Assembly (NCBI GenBank): GCA_022571715.1
Contig: JACZXH010000035.1
Location: 1-38,845 of the forward strand
DNA length: 38,845 nt
Direction of reading: 5' to 3'
Source of the DNA: Bacteroidota bacterium
GTDB taxonomy: Bacteria; Bacteroidota; Bacteroidia; Cytophagales; Cyclobacteriaceae
Under the pieces are notes generated by a model. It did no database searches, was not told the DNA's origin, and saw nothing but the letters and a program-made list of their open reading frames with translations. The first letter of the stretch is position 1. Each line of letters opens with the position of its first letter. This document shows, one piece after another, positions 8,481 to 17,173 of this stretch. The translations under genes were made by a program, and so were the position numbers.

Positions 8481-9522
8481 TAAATCCGTTCGGTCCTCTT
8501 CCCGCAGCAAAGTTTCCGATTTCGGAACCATCCGGATTAATTTTAATAATGGTGCCATTTCCAAGAAAAGCATTTGAATTTGCCAGGTAAATTTCACCTG
8601 AAGCGGAATCTACACCCAATCCATATAAGTTTCTTGTCGCAAAAATATTACTAACTTCATCAGGGTTTGCTGCGTTTAATGCAACAACCGTATTTTCGGT
8701 ATATGAATAATCCGGAGCCCATGTGCTCGTAAGCAGGTAGATTGATTGTGTATTTTGATTGATGCTGATCCTACCGGTCAAATTTTCGATCTCCACAGAG
8801 GCCACTATTTCTTCAGTTACAGGATTTATAGCGTACAATGCCCCGCCTGTACAAGCCACCCAGATACGACCCTGGCTATCGGCAACAAATTGTGCCGGAC
8901 CGAAACCTACTGGTACGGTGCCTGTAATAGTATCCGTTCCAGTATCGATAACCGATATTTCGGAAGTAGCCTGCGAAGAAACAAACAATTTCTCGCCAAC
9001 AACAATAATCCCTTCCGGCGCAGAGTTTACTCCTATTTTTTTAATAACCATCATGTTATCCAGATCAATTACGGCAATATAGGAATCAGGTGATGTGAAG
9101 TCAGGGGCGTATGGCCCCCAATTTGAAACATAGGCTTTATTATCAATTGCAGCAAAAAATCGCGGTAAGGATAAATCTTCAGATAACGTGGCTATCCATT
9201 TAAACGTACCGGCTTCCACCACTTCAATTTTCGATCCAAGGTTGTCAATGAGGTAAGCCTTCCCGTTGTGAACGGTTACCGACTGCAACAAGCCGCCGAA
9301 CGGCCTGCCATTTTCTTTTTCAAATATTTTTAAATGTATTTCCTCAGTATCTATGTCATAGAAGCTTACGGAACCATCTGCGTCGGAAAAGTTGCCTTCG
9401 TTTATTATCATCACCCCGTTTTCGTATTTGCCTGAGGGCATCACATTATCATCCTGATTACATCCATAAAAATGTACCACTACAAGAATAACTGTCAGCA
9501 TCATTAAGACATGTTTCATCAT
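8470..9522 (-). CDS. BtuG-like surface beta-propeller lipoprotein of the cobalamin uptake unit
   Basis: 350 residues from ATG 9522. The longer frame up to 9573 overlaps the receptor gene and adds a non-signal-like extension; ATG 9522 or 9519 gives MKHVLMMLTVILVVVHFYGC, a lipoprotein signal with acylated Cys before NQDD. The rest is a run of YncE-like propeller blades: GVMIINEGNFSDADGSVSFYD, KAYLIDNLGSKIEVVEAG, YIAVIDLDNMMVIKKI, EISVIDTGTDTITGTV, ALYAINPVTEEIVASVEI, then GNGTIIKINPDGSEIG at the end. In Bacteroides, BtuG is such a propeller, sits on the cell surface, binds vitamin B12 very tightly and hands it to BtuB. Position directly after a BtuB-like receptor under a cobalamin riboswitch supports the same role. 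Assignment rests on architecture and context; the B12-binding residues were not checked. Confidence 0.8.
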   Translation of the reverse strand: MMKHVLMMLTVILVVVHFYGCNQDDNVMPSGKYENGVMIINEGNFSDADGSVSFYDIDTEEIHLKIFEKENGRPFGGLLQSVTVHNGKAYLIDNLGSKIEVVEAGTFKWIATLSEDLSLPRFFAAIDNKAYVSNWGPYAPDFTSPDSYIAVIDLDNMMVIKKIGVNSAPEGIIVVGEKLFVSSQATSEISVIDTGTDTITGTVPVGFGPAQFVADSQGRIWVACTGGALYAINPVTEEIVASVEIENLTGRISINQNTQSIYLLTSTWAPDYSYTENTVVALNAANPDEVSNIFATRNLYGLGVDSASGEIYLANSNAFLGNGTIIKINPDGSEIGNFAAGRGPNGFIFR

Positions 9523-9547
9523 TTTTATTTTCAGTTTTAATAAATAA

Positions 9548-11467
9548 TTAATTGAGATTATACATGAGGCCAAGCCGGAAATTTCTTCCGGGCATGGCTC
9601 TGAGAGGTAAATTATAATAGGTTTTATTTAATACATTTTTGAATTCAAATAAAACCAGCAAACTTTCTTTAATCCAATTTACTTGCTTGGATATTTTCAT
9701 ATCCGTAAGCAAGTATCCGTCAATGGCGTCTTCATTGTCCGTAGTAATGAACCTGTCTCCAGTATAGTTTTCTGAAATGGAAAATTTCCAGTTGTGTAGA
9801 TTATAGTAAACAAGCATTGATAAATTATGGAGGGGCACAAATGGAAGTTGCTTACCGTCAGAACGATCGTATTCATCCAGTTTTGTATTGTTCACGGATC
9901 GAGTAAATGCGTACGATATAGTCCAGTCAATTGTCCCTTTGCAAACATGATGTATTCCTGAAAAGGTTAATTCCAATCCTGAAGACCTGACTTCCCTGAG
10001 ATTTTGGGGGCTCCAGTAGCTACCTTGCGGAAGCCAGATGATCCAGTTATCCACCCACATATTGTACAGGGTAATATCTGAAGTGAGCGTAGTTTCAGTG
10101 GAGTGCAAATACTGCCACCGGAAGCCGCTTTCTACTGACCAACTTTGTTCGGGTTTCAGTTCCGGGTTCCCTCCGGGGTTCCAGTATCTGTCATTCAGAG
10201 TTGGAATCCGATAGTTGCCAGAAGCCGTTAAGCGCCACAGAATAAGATGTGAATTAGTTTTCATCAGGTCCAGCGAGGATCCAATGGCTGGGGCTAAAGG
10301 TATCCGGAATCCGGATGCACCTGCCTGTCTTATATTGAGTGCCAATTCCCATATACGAAACGGGGTATATTTTATCCACAGATACATATCCCAGCGATTC
10401 TCGATCACGCTACCGGCATAATTATTTGTTTCTACAGCCACATTTTTCCAGCTACCACCCAATGTGCTTTTAACCGCAGAGGTAATCTTTCTGCTCCATG
10501 TTGCCTGTAAAATCTGCTGATTTGAAGTCGTGTTAAATAGGTTGTTAAAAAGCATATAATCGTGGAGATATCCAGCTTTAACATTGATTCTGTCTAAATC
10601 AGCAGTATGCTGAAATGAGACGGCAAGCCGGAGATTTTCATCTTCCTGAACGTCCGTACTTGCTGTATTGGCTATTGTGGGCTGAATCAGTCTGTTGCTG
10701 TGATGATACCACGAGTTGACTGAAAGCTGGCTTCTGGTCCCGGTTTTCCAGTAAATATCCTGGAAAAGCCCGGTTTGCCAGACAGATGCATGTTGTTGCC
10801 GTTCAACGGGAGATCCGGGTTTTAAAATATTGTTGAAGGAAAAATTATTTTTTGAATAGCTATGATATGCACGTGTCGAGCTTTCTACACGGCTGTTACC
10901 AATACGCAGGCCTACACGGGAGCGGTATGTCTGAAAACTACCGGCATCCTGGTACACGGAAAGTGATGGGGAGTCATTCCAATGGCCTTCGGACTGAATG
11001 ATAACTGATCCTCCGATTGATTCGCTTCCATACAAAGCACTTGCACCACCGTAATGTAATACAAGTCTGTCACCTGCAATTACCGGGATCTGTGAAAAAT
11101 CGGTGATGCCGAGCGTGGAAGAATTAATGTTAAAGCCATTCCAAATGGTGGAAGTATGCCCGGCGCCCGTTCCTCGTAGTGAGATGGTTGACAGCATGTA
11201 ACTTCCATACTCTTTGATATATACCGGAGTCAAGGTCTGAAGTAAATCCGATAACGTGGAGACAGGAAATAAAACATCAAGGCTATCGAAATACTGCCGA
11301 TGGCTTCCGGTTATAAACTCACTTGAAGGCATTCCGTAAATCACAACTTCTTCAAGTGTATGAGTCTGCAAGGAATCCTGGCTGAACCCGGGCGCAACGA
11401 TAACGACCTGAAAAAGGAAACTTAGTAGCGCTAAAGGTACCGATACGTTTGTATTATGTGTATTCAT
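9548..11467 (-). CDS. btuB: TonB-dependent outer-membrane cobalamin receptor (BtuB-like)
   Basis: 639 residues. Signal peptide ending near APGFSQ (about 28-30), a TonB box-like EEVVIYG at 39-45, then a plug domain (about 50-160: LSDLLQTLTPVYIKEYG, STISLRGTGAGHTSTIWNGF, LHYGGASALYGSESIGGSV). The remainder is a 22-strand-type beta barrel of alternating residues ending FRLGLMYNLN. The length fits BtuB-type receptors (about 600-650), shorter than SusC. A cobalamin riboswitch in its leader makes corrinoid the likely ligand. The BtuG-like gene follows with a 25-nt gap, as in B12 loci of the phylum. No BtuC/D/F genes are in the window, so the inner-membrane step lies elsewhere. Confidence 0.88.
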   Translation of the reverse strand: MNTHNTNVSVPLALLSFLFQVVIVAPGFSQDSLQTHTLEEVVIYGMPSSEFITGSHRQYFDSLDVLFPVSTLSDLLQTLTPVYIKEYGSYMLSTISLRGTGAGHTSTIWNGFNINSSTLGITDFSQIPVIAGDRLVLHYGGASALYGSESIGGSVIIQSEGHWNDSPSLSVYQDAGSFQTYRSRVGLRIGNSRVESSTRAYHSYSKNNFSFNNILKPGSPVERQQHASVWQTGLFQDIYWKTGTRSQLSVNSWYHHSNRLIQPTIANTASTDVQEDENLRLAVSFQHTADLDRINVKAGYLHDYMLFNNLFNTTSNQQILQATWSRKITSAVKSTLGGSWKNVAVETNNYAGSVIENRWDMYLWIKYTPFRIWELALNIRQAGASGFRIPLAPAIGSSLDLMKTNSHLILWRLTASGNYRIPTLNDRYWNPGGNPELKPEQSWSVESGFRWQYLHSTETTLTSDITLYNMWVDNWIIWLPQGSYWSPQNLREVRSSGLELTFSGIHHVCKGTIDWTISYAFTRSVNNTKLDEYDRSDGKQLPFVPLHNLSMLVYYNLHNWKFSISENYTGDRFITTDNEDAIDGYLLTDMKISKQVNWIKESLLVLFEFKNVLNKTYYNLPLRAMPGRNFRLGLMYNLN

Positions 11468-11514
11468 TTATTTATCCTGCTTTCTCCCGAAGCATAGTTT
11501 ATGAGGATAAATAA
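11468..11514 (-). promoter_or_regulatory. Hairpin linking riboswitch to btuB start codon (probable expression platform)
   Basis: A perfect 11-bp inverted repeat: the RNA has TTATTTATCCT at 11514-11504 and AGGATAAATAA at 11478-11468, separated by 25 nt. The 3' arm ends directly against the ATG at 11467, and the 5' arm begins one base after the conserved B12 box. Folding would bury the ribosome entry region, so control is probably at translation; there is no U-run for transcription termination. Confidence 0.65.
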
Positions 11515-11515
11515 T

Positions 11516-11685
11516 GGCAGGTCTCCTGGCTTATCCTGATGCTGTTGCCTTCCCATTCAATGCCTGCAAAGCAGTCATTTGAACAGTGGCTATTAGATCA
11601 GCATCCTTAAATGGATTTTACAGTTGCGGGGACAGCTCCCGTATTTCACGGGATTCCCATTTAATCCGTGGCATTCCTAATGATA
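11516..11685 (-). promoter_or_regulatory. Cobalamin riboswitch (B12 element)
   Basis: Read on the minus strand, the leader has the conserved landmarks in order: AATGCCACGG and GGGAATCC.GTGAAA near the 5' end, then GGGAGCTGTCCCCGCAACTG (about 11638-11619), then the 3' B12 box GCCAGGAGACCTGCC (11530-11516). The whole element is about 170 nt, normal for the adenosylcobalamin class. It precedes a BtuB-like receptor and should shut the operon down when cobalamin is plentiful. Confidence 0.95.
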
Positions 11686-11691
11686 AATGAA

Positions 11692-11699
11692 CAGATATA
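11692..11699 (-). promoter_or_regulatory. Probable -7 promoter box of the cobalamin operon
   Basis: TATATCTG fits TAnnTTTG at seven of eight positions and places the transcript start just before the riboswitch. The nearest TTG upstream is 24 nt away, slightly farther than usual. Confidence 0.4.
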
Positions 11700-11740
11700 C
11701 CACATCGAACCATTATTCATTTGCAAGTTAGGTAAAAAAA

Positions 11741-12133
11741 TCAGTCACCCCAAATTCCCTTGGGTACAATTTCAAGTAAATTTCCGAATGGATCTTTGAA
11801 ATAAAAGGACTCCTGGCCGGACTTCCATACAACTTTGTCGGTTATCGTAATTCCCAGTAGTTTTATTTTTTCTTTGGCGGTTTCATAATCTTTCGGAGGA
11901 ACTTCAAATGCGATATGTTGTTTTCCATAAGCAAAGTGAGGGGGTGGGTGCGATTTTGTTTTGGAGTGCTCCGGATTGAAACATAACAGGACAGAAAAAC
12001 CAGCCCGAAAGAACACGTGTTTGTCTTTTACGTAGTTTATTATCGGGAATTCTAATTTTTTATGATAAAAATCAATTGCTAAATTCAGGTCTTTTATATA
12101 CAAACATGTCTCTTTTATGTGTGTAATGTTCAT
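11741..12133 (-). CDS. VOC-family (glyoxalase/bleomycin-resistance fold) protein
   Basis: 130 residues forming two beta-alpha-beta-beta-beta modules. The first module contains ITHIKETCLYIKDLNLAIDFY with a possible metal ligand (H5) and VFFRAGFSVLLCF. The second contains KQHIAFEVPPKDYETAKEKI (H in QHIAFEV), then GQESFYFKDPFGNLLEIV, where the glutamate in LLEIV is the usual fourth metal ligand. The family includes glyoxalase I, ring-cleaving dioxygenases and fosfomycin/bleomycin resistance proteins; the substrate cannot be told from this sequence. It stands alone just upstream of the cobalamin operon promoter. Confidence 0.85.
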   Translation of the reverse strand: MNITHIKETCLYIKDLNLAIDFYHKKLEFPIINYVKDKHVFFRAGFSVLLCFNPEHSKTKSHPPPHFAYGKQHIAFEVPPKDYETAKEKIKLLGITITDKVVWKSGQESFYFKDPFGNLLEIVPKGIWGD

Positions 12134-12197
12134 TTTAAGTACTAAATTTATTAAATTATTTATTAATTAGATTTTTACCTGCCGGAACTACGTAAAT

Positions 12198-13736
12198 ATG
12201 GAAGATATACTAAAATTAATTGAAATCAAAAGACAACGTGGACATCGCAGCATTCAACTTCTTAATCAGAATTTTAGAAAAAACGAAATTTCCAAAGACA
12301 ATCTTCTTTATGAGAGCATTATTGAAAATGATCTGAAAACCGATGAGGAAGCAGCACAAACAGTCTTTAATGCCGACCTTAACAACAGAAATTATCGAAA
12401 TGCTAAAAGTAAACTCAGGAATAAGCTGTTCAATCACCTTTATTTTCTTGACTACGATAAGAAAGAATACACTCATTATAAGAAGTATGAATATGAGTCA
12501 TATCACGAGCTGCACCAGGCCAGAATCCTGATGATTGAAGGAGCAATCGACCTTGCTACAAAAAAATTGCTTTATGTATTAAAACTGTCCAAAATTTGCG
12601 AAGTAATTGATATTGTTTGCCAGGCATTGGTTTGGCTGAAAGAAATTTATGCAATGCAGGGGAAATTGAGTCTATATAAGGAGGTAGAGCTTGCGTCGGG
12701 ATACTATCTGAAGTTTCAGGAAGCTATCAGGGAGTCTGAGGAATTTTACTTCAGTGAGCTGGTACTGATAAACAAATCATTTAGTGCACAAATACGAGCG
12801 CTGAATCAGATCCCCAGCAGCATCGAACAGATACGGAAAAAATCAGCAGAGTTCAATAGCACACGCATCGAAATACTTGCTTTAAAACTTGAATTGCTTT
12901 ATAACAAGATCAATAACAATTTCAGCCGTCTTGATGAGTTATGCCACCAGATAGAAGACTGGTATTTTCACCGTAAAGACGGAGAGATCAGGGTTGATCT
13001 TGATCGTAATAAAATTTTTCTGACTCGGCTCGAGGCATATTATAATTTAAAGGAGTATGGAAAGGGGTTGGAATTTGCGGAACAAAAAGAGAAAACCTTC
13101 ATCTTAGGTACGGATATGTGGTATGATTTTTATGAATTAAGATTTATAATTGCGATGCATGATGGTCAATTCAAGCTTGCCGCGAAGTATCTCCGAAGTA
13201 CAAGAACAGACAAACGTTTTAATTCCCTGCATCAAATAGACCGGGAACGTTGGAAAATTTACAGAGGCTACCTTATTTATTTCAATGATGAAAAACTGGT
13301 AAGGTGGGGCTTTAATTTCAATCATTTTTTAAACAGCAAACTGAACTATTCCAGAGAGTTTGCAGGGTATAGTATTGCGGTTCTGGCCATCCGGTTTTTG
13401 TATTTTTTAAGAGATAACGATTTAAGGAGCCTGGATCTGACATTGAATGAGATTGACCTTTACAATTCTTCTCACCTTGATAAACGAAGCAATTATCGCA
13501 ACAGTGTGTTTATACGATTGCTTAACCTGGTGTTAGAGAACGACTTCAACTATGAATGTATTCTTGAAAAGAGCGAGATTTATTTAAAAAAACTCCAAAA
13601 CACGCCAATTCCTCAAGATAAATATGCTGAATTGGAAGTTTATCCTTTTGACCTGTTATGGAATGAGGTGCTGCAAATTCTAAAAACCGACAAGCACTAT
13701 ATCCACTATAAATTTTATCACCTCGCGACTGCTTAG
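12198..13736 (+). CDS. 512-residue all-helical protein of unknown function (TPR-like)
   Basis: I do not recognise a named family. The protein is strongly helical and charged, with no signal peptide or membrane segment. Regular helical hairpins such as EGAIDLATKKLLYVLKLSKI, RLEAYYNLKEYGKGLEFAEQ and AMHDGQFKLAAKYLRST resemble degenerate tetratricopeptide repeats. The N-terminal 100 residues (LLNQNFRKNEISKDNL, LRNKLFNHLYFLDY) look like a separate helical region. It is rich in aromatic residues, with several Tyr/Phe-rich helices towards the C-terminus. The neighbours are divergent (VOC) or convergent (nitronate monooxygenase-like), so it is a single-gene transcript. A scaffold or regulatory role is conceivable but only a guess from the helical-repeat look. 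Confidence 0.75.
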   Translation: MEDILKLIEIKRQRGHRSIQLLNQNFRKNEISKDNLLYESIIENDLKTDEEAAQTVFNADLNNRNYRNAKSKLRNKLFNHLYFLDYDKKEYTHYKKYEYESYHELHQARILMIEGAIDLATKKLLYVLKLSKICEVIDIVCQALVWLKEIYAMQGKLSLYKEVELASGYYLKFQEAIRESEEFYFSELVLINKSFSAQIRALNQIPSSIEQIRKKSAEFNSTRIEILALKLELLYNKINNNFSRLDELCHQIEDWYFHRKDGEIRVDLDRNKIFLTRLEAYYNLKEYGKGLEFAEQKEKTFILGTDMWYDFYELRFIIAMHDGQFKLAAKYLRSTRTDKRFNSLHQIDRERWKIYRGYLIYFNDEKLVRWGFNFNHFLNSKLNYSREFAGYSIAVLAIRFLYFLRDNDLRSLDLTLNEIDLYNSSHLDKRSNYRNSVFIRLLNLVLENDFNYECILEKSEIYLKKLQNTPIPQDKYAELEVYPFDLLWNEVLQILKTDKHYIHYKFYHLATA

Positions 13737-13807
13737 CAAAGGCAATCAGTATGAGATGAATCCGTACATAGGCACTACGAATTAATATCGATTTATGGTC
13801 CGGTATA

Positions 13808-14764
13808 TTATTCTGCGATCGGATCCGGTCTGCAGATACTGGCTTTGCACTGGCAAAATTCTTCCCAAAGCTCCTTTACAATTTCTGCTGCATGCTGGAT
13901 ACTGGAAATAGATGCTGAAATCTGGCCAATTTCGAGTTCACCATAAACCGTATCTCCTTCGAAAATTCCCTTTTTCGCCCTTTTTCGCCCTAGTATTTCA
14001 GTAAGTTCAGCTGGACTTGCTCCGCGGGATTCGGCTTCATGAATCTGATCGTAAAACGAATTTTTAATTAACCTTACAGGTGTTAGTTTTTTCATAGTAA
14101 GTATGGTTTCCCCTTCGGAAGCACCGGCTACACGTTTTTTGAATTTGATATGTGCTGATGACTCGATGCTGGCTGCAAACCTGCTGCCGACCTGAACGCC
14201 TTCAGCACCTAGCGCAAACGCGGCCATCATGGATTTTCCCGATCCGATCCCTCCCGCGGCTATCACCGGAACCTGTACTGCTTCGCAAACAAGCGGCACA
14301 AGGCAGAAAGTAGTCGTTTCTTCACGCCCGTTGTGCCCCCCAGCTTCAAATCCTTCTGCAACAACAGCATCTACACCAGCTTCAACGGCTTTCCTGGCAA
14401 ATTTCTGACTCGAAACTACATGTACTACGGTAATTCCTTTTTCTTTCAATATAGGCGTCCATGTAGCAGGATTACCTGCTGAAGTGAATACGATTTTGAT
14501 GTCTTCATCAAGGATTATGTTAATAAGCTTTTCAATTTCAGTACGCAACAGTGGAATATTTATGGCCAGGGGATTGCGGGATATATTTTTATATTTTTTA
14601 ATATGTTCTTTTAATGTATTGGGATTCATGGATCCTGATCCGATAATTCCCAGTCCTCCTGCGTTGCTTACGGCCGAGGCAAGTTTCCATCCGCTACACC
14701 ATACCATACCGGCCTGTATGATAGGGAATTTGATCCCAAATAGCTGAGTTACTCTGTTATTCAT
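13808..14764 (-). CDS. Nitronate monooxygenase-like FMN protein (2-nitropropane dioxygenase/FabK family)
   Basis: 318 residues, a TIM-barrel flavoprotein. The opening LFGIKFPIIQAGMVWCSG matches the family start. GFEAGGHNGREETTTF holds the histidine that serves as catalytic base in nitronate monooxygenases, and VPVIAAGGIGSGKSMMAAFALGA with EGVQVGSRF forms the FMN phosphate site. The related enoyl-ACP reductase FabK shares this fold, and the gene is not next to other fab genes, so nitronate oxidation or an unknown FMN reaction is more likely. It is divergently transcribed from the ClC gene across an 80-nt gap. A 10-bp tandem duplication (tttttcgccc, 13971-13990) lies inside the coding sequence without disturbing the frame. 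Confidence 0.82.
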   Translation of the reverse strand: MNNRVTQLFGIKFPIIQAGMVWCSGWKLASAVSNAGGLGIIGSGSMNPNTLKEHIKKYKNISRNPLAINIPLLRTEIEKLINIILDEDIKIVFTSAGNPATWTPILKEKGITVVHVVSSQKFARKAVEAGVDAVVAEGFEAGGHNGREETTTFCLVPLVCEAVQVPVIAAGGIGSGKSMMAAFALGAEGVQVGSRFAASIESSAHIKFKKRVAGASEGETILTMKKLTPVRLIKNSFYDQIHEAESRGASPAELTEILGRKRAKKGIFEGDTVYGELEIGQISASISSIQHAAEIVKELWEEFCQCKASICRPDPIAE

Positions 14765-14844
14765 AGGGCATACGTTTAGAAATTGCCCAATATTAACTAT
14801 TCTGAATCCATTTATTATAAATTTACAGCTTGTTGTCTTCTCTA

Positions 14845-16614
14845 ATGCGTGACCTGTTAGTTAAATTTCTTATATGGCGTATTAAACATTTCAGCGACAG
14901 AAATTTCATCATCCTGCTCGGTAGCATTGTGGGCGCCGTTGCCGGTATGGCTTCTGTTATTCTGAAACAGACAGTACATTTTATACATATCCTGCTCATT
15001 GGAGGATCAGACATCCGGTATGAAAATTATTTGTATTTAAGTTACCCGCTTATCGGGCTTGTCCTGACGGTAATTTTAACCAAATATTTTCTGAAGGAAA
15101 AGCTCGGGCACGGAATTTCCGGCATCCTGTATGACATTTCACGGCGCTTTGCAAAGATGAAAGCTTCCAAAACTTTTTCAAGAATAATCACAAGTGCCAT
15201 TACAGTTGGATTTGGTGGATCGGTGGGGCTTGAAGCCCCCATTGTAGTAACCGGGTCAGCGATCGGGTCAAATATCGGGCAACTCATGCATCTGGACTAT
15301 AAAAAGAAGACGATACTGATCGGTTGCGGCGCTGCGGGAGCTATTGCCGGAATATTTAATTCACCGGTTGCCGGTGTGCTATTTGCCATCGAAGTGCTTC
15401 TTACCAACATTACGGTTGCTATCTTCATACCACTATTGATAGCTGCAGTTTCCGGTTCGTTGATTTCACTATTATTTTTAGGCAAAGATGTATTGTTTTC
15501 TTTCAAGCTCACTGATCCTCTTACTGCCACCGATATACCTTTTTATATTTTACTTGGCCTTGTAACCGGATTGTTTGCAGTTTACTTTACACGTATCACC
15601 TATAAAACCGAAAATATAATCAACAGGATTAAAAACGTATTCCCGAAAGCCCTGATCGGAGGTTTGCTTCTGGGGGTGATCATTTTTATATTTCCTCCCA
15701 TTTACGGTGAAGGCTACGCAACAATTAAATCATTGTTGGAAGCAGAATCAGGTGTTGTACTTGCCAACAGTCTTTTTTTTAGCCAAATGGAGAATCCGTT
15801 GTTTATCATTCTTTTTTTGACGGGGGTACTGCTCATTAAGCCGATTGCTTCAGCTATCACTATTGGCGCCGGCGGAAGCGGAGGTATTTTTGCACCTTCG
15901 CTTTTTGTAGGCGGAATCTTGGGTTTCATTTTTGCCGTAGTTGCAAATTCCTTCTTGGGAGCAGATCTTTCGGTAAAGAATTTTGTGCTTGTAGGTATGT
16001 GCGGATCAATGAGTGGTATTCTTCATGCTCCGCTTACAGCCATTTTTCTCATTGCTGAGATTACCAGTGGTTATACCTTGTTTATACCACTGATGCTCGT
16101 ATCGGCTATCTCCTATAATGCCATCATTTACTTCGAGAAATACTCTTTATATACCAAACATCTGATAGAAAAAGGGGACCTTATCCAGCACGACAAAGAC
16201 AAGGAGGTTTTGAGCCAGATCAATATAAAAAAGATTGTTGAGACCGACCTTCTTACCATCTCTCCAGATGCTACACTTGGCGACCTGGTGAACCTGGTAA
16301 GAAAATCCAAGCGTAATATATTTCCGGTAGTAAATGATGCAAACGAATTACTGGGAGTAATCACACTTGATGATATCCGGGAGGTCATGTTCGACAGGGA
16401 AGCACAGGAAAACGTCTTCATTAGATCACTCATGAGTAGTCCGCCTTCCAGTGTTACTTCTCATGAAAATATGCAATCCGTTATGAGTAAATTCGAAATT
16501 ACCGGGGCATGGAACCTTCCTGTTATTGACGATGGAAAGTATGTAGGGTTTTTGTCAAAGTCAAGAATTTTTAATTCTTATCGAAAAAAGTTAATTCGTG
16601 CTCATAAAGAGTAA
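14845..16614 (+). CDS. ClC-type chloride channel/transporter with C-terminal CBS pair
   Basis: 589 residues from ATG 14845; TTG codons at 14830 and 14833 are in frame but less likely. Residues about 1-430 form the ClC membrane domain. The signature regions are GHGISG (the usual GxGIP segment, with His and Ser replacing Ser and Pro), GSVGLEAP (E130, the external gating glutamate), PVAGVLFAIEVL (matching the inner, proton-pathway glutamate of exchangers) and GSGGIFAPSLFVGG. Residues about 450-580 hold two CBS domains (ISPDATLGDLVNLV...FPVVNDANELLGVITLDDI; MQSVMSKFEITGAWNLPVIDDGKYVGFLS) that in this family bind adenine nucleotides. Presence of both glutamates suggests an H+/anion exchanger, an inference. 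Confidence 0.9.
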   Translation: MRDLLVKFLIWRIKHFSDRNFIILLGSIVGAVAGMASVILKQTVHFIHILLIGGSDIRYENYLYLSYPLIGLVLTVILTKYFLKEKLGHGISGILYDISRRFAKMKASKTFSRIITSAITVGFGGSVGLEAPIVVTGSAIGSNIGQLMHLDYKKKTILIGCGAAGAIAGIFNSPVAGVLFAIEVLLTNITVAIFIPLLIAAVSGSLISLLFLGKDVLFSFKLTDPLTATDIPFYILLGLVTGLFAVYFTRITYKTENIINRIKNVFPKALIGGLLLGVIIFIFPPIYGEGYATIKSLLEAESGVVLANSLFFSQMENPLFIILFLTGVLLIKPIASAITIGAGGSGGIFAPSLFVGGILGFIFAVVANSFLGADLSVKNFVLVGMCGSMSGILHAPLTAIFLIAEITSGYTLFIPLMLVSAISYNAIIYFEKYSLYTKHLIEKGDLIQHDKDKEVLSQINIKKIVETDLLTISPDATLGDLVNLVRKSKRNIFPVVNDANELLGVITLDDIREVMFDREAQENVFIRSLMSSPPSSVTSHENMQSVMSKFEITGAWNLPVIDDGKYVGFLSKSRIFNSYRKKLIRAHKE

Positions 16615-17173
16615 TCAATAGAAGGTTGTTGCTAAGTATTTCATGTTTATTTTTCGGTATCTTGCGTTGCATTTGAACAGTTAAAATCTAGAAGCTTTAT
16701 CTTAAGTTACTAAGAATGAGATAGTTATCCACAAAGAATTCATTTAAGATAATATTTTCAATGTGCTGACTGACAGTATGTTATGCAACAATTAAAAATT
16801 TGTGTGGATAACTGATGCTAAATGTGGAAAAAAGATGCGAAAAAAAACAATTCTTTATTTTGTATAAACAGGGGAATTCAGGAGACTGAAAAGTTAATTC
16901 AAGTTTACAAAAGTAAGATATAAAAAAGTACCAATTATATGAAATTTCTTGTGTCCCGAAAATCGTAATCTGTATTTAATTTCATAGTTGGTTTAGATAA
17001 TTTATGGGAGTGTTTTAATGGAATATTGAACTTATCTGGTTCGTTAAAGGCAATTATTCGAACAATTATTATATTAGAATAGTACAATTAATGAAAGGTA
17101 AATAAATGATCAATTCTTATATATGATTATTGCTTCACGAAACATAGTCTTAATAAAATCGTATTTTTATACT
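16615..17173. other. 559-bp AT-rich non-coding region with a DnaA-box cluster (candidate origin)
   Basis: No gene is visible. TTATCCACA occurs at 16725-16733 on the plus strand and, inverted, at 16803-16811 (TGTGGATAA). A one-base variant, TGTGGAAAA, follows at 16823-16831 in the same orientation as the second. The two perfect boxes face each other across an AT-rich 69-bp stretch, and more A/T-rich sequence (16832-16870 and beyond) follows. The only other perfect copy I found in the window is inside btuB (10372-10380). This resembles a chromosomal origin or a DnaA-binding control site. dnaA, dnaN or gidA are not nearby, and gene directions do not clearly diverge from here, so origin status is unproven. 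Confidence 0.5.

Noticed and set aside
10372-10380. Perfect TTATCCACA DnaA box
   Set aside because: It is single and inside the btuB coding sequence, so it is most likely chance.
13968-13990. 10-bp tandem repeat (tttttcgccc twice) as a possible phase-variation or frameshift site
   Set aside because: It lies in a conserved part of the nitronate monooxygenase-like protein whose length looks normal, and only two copies exist.
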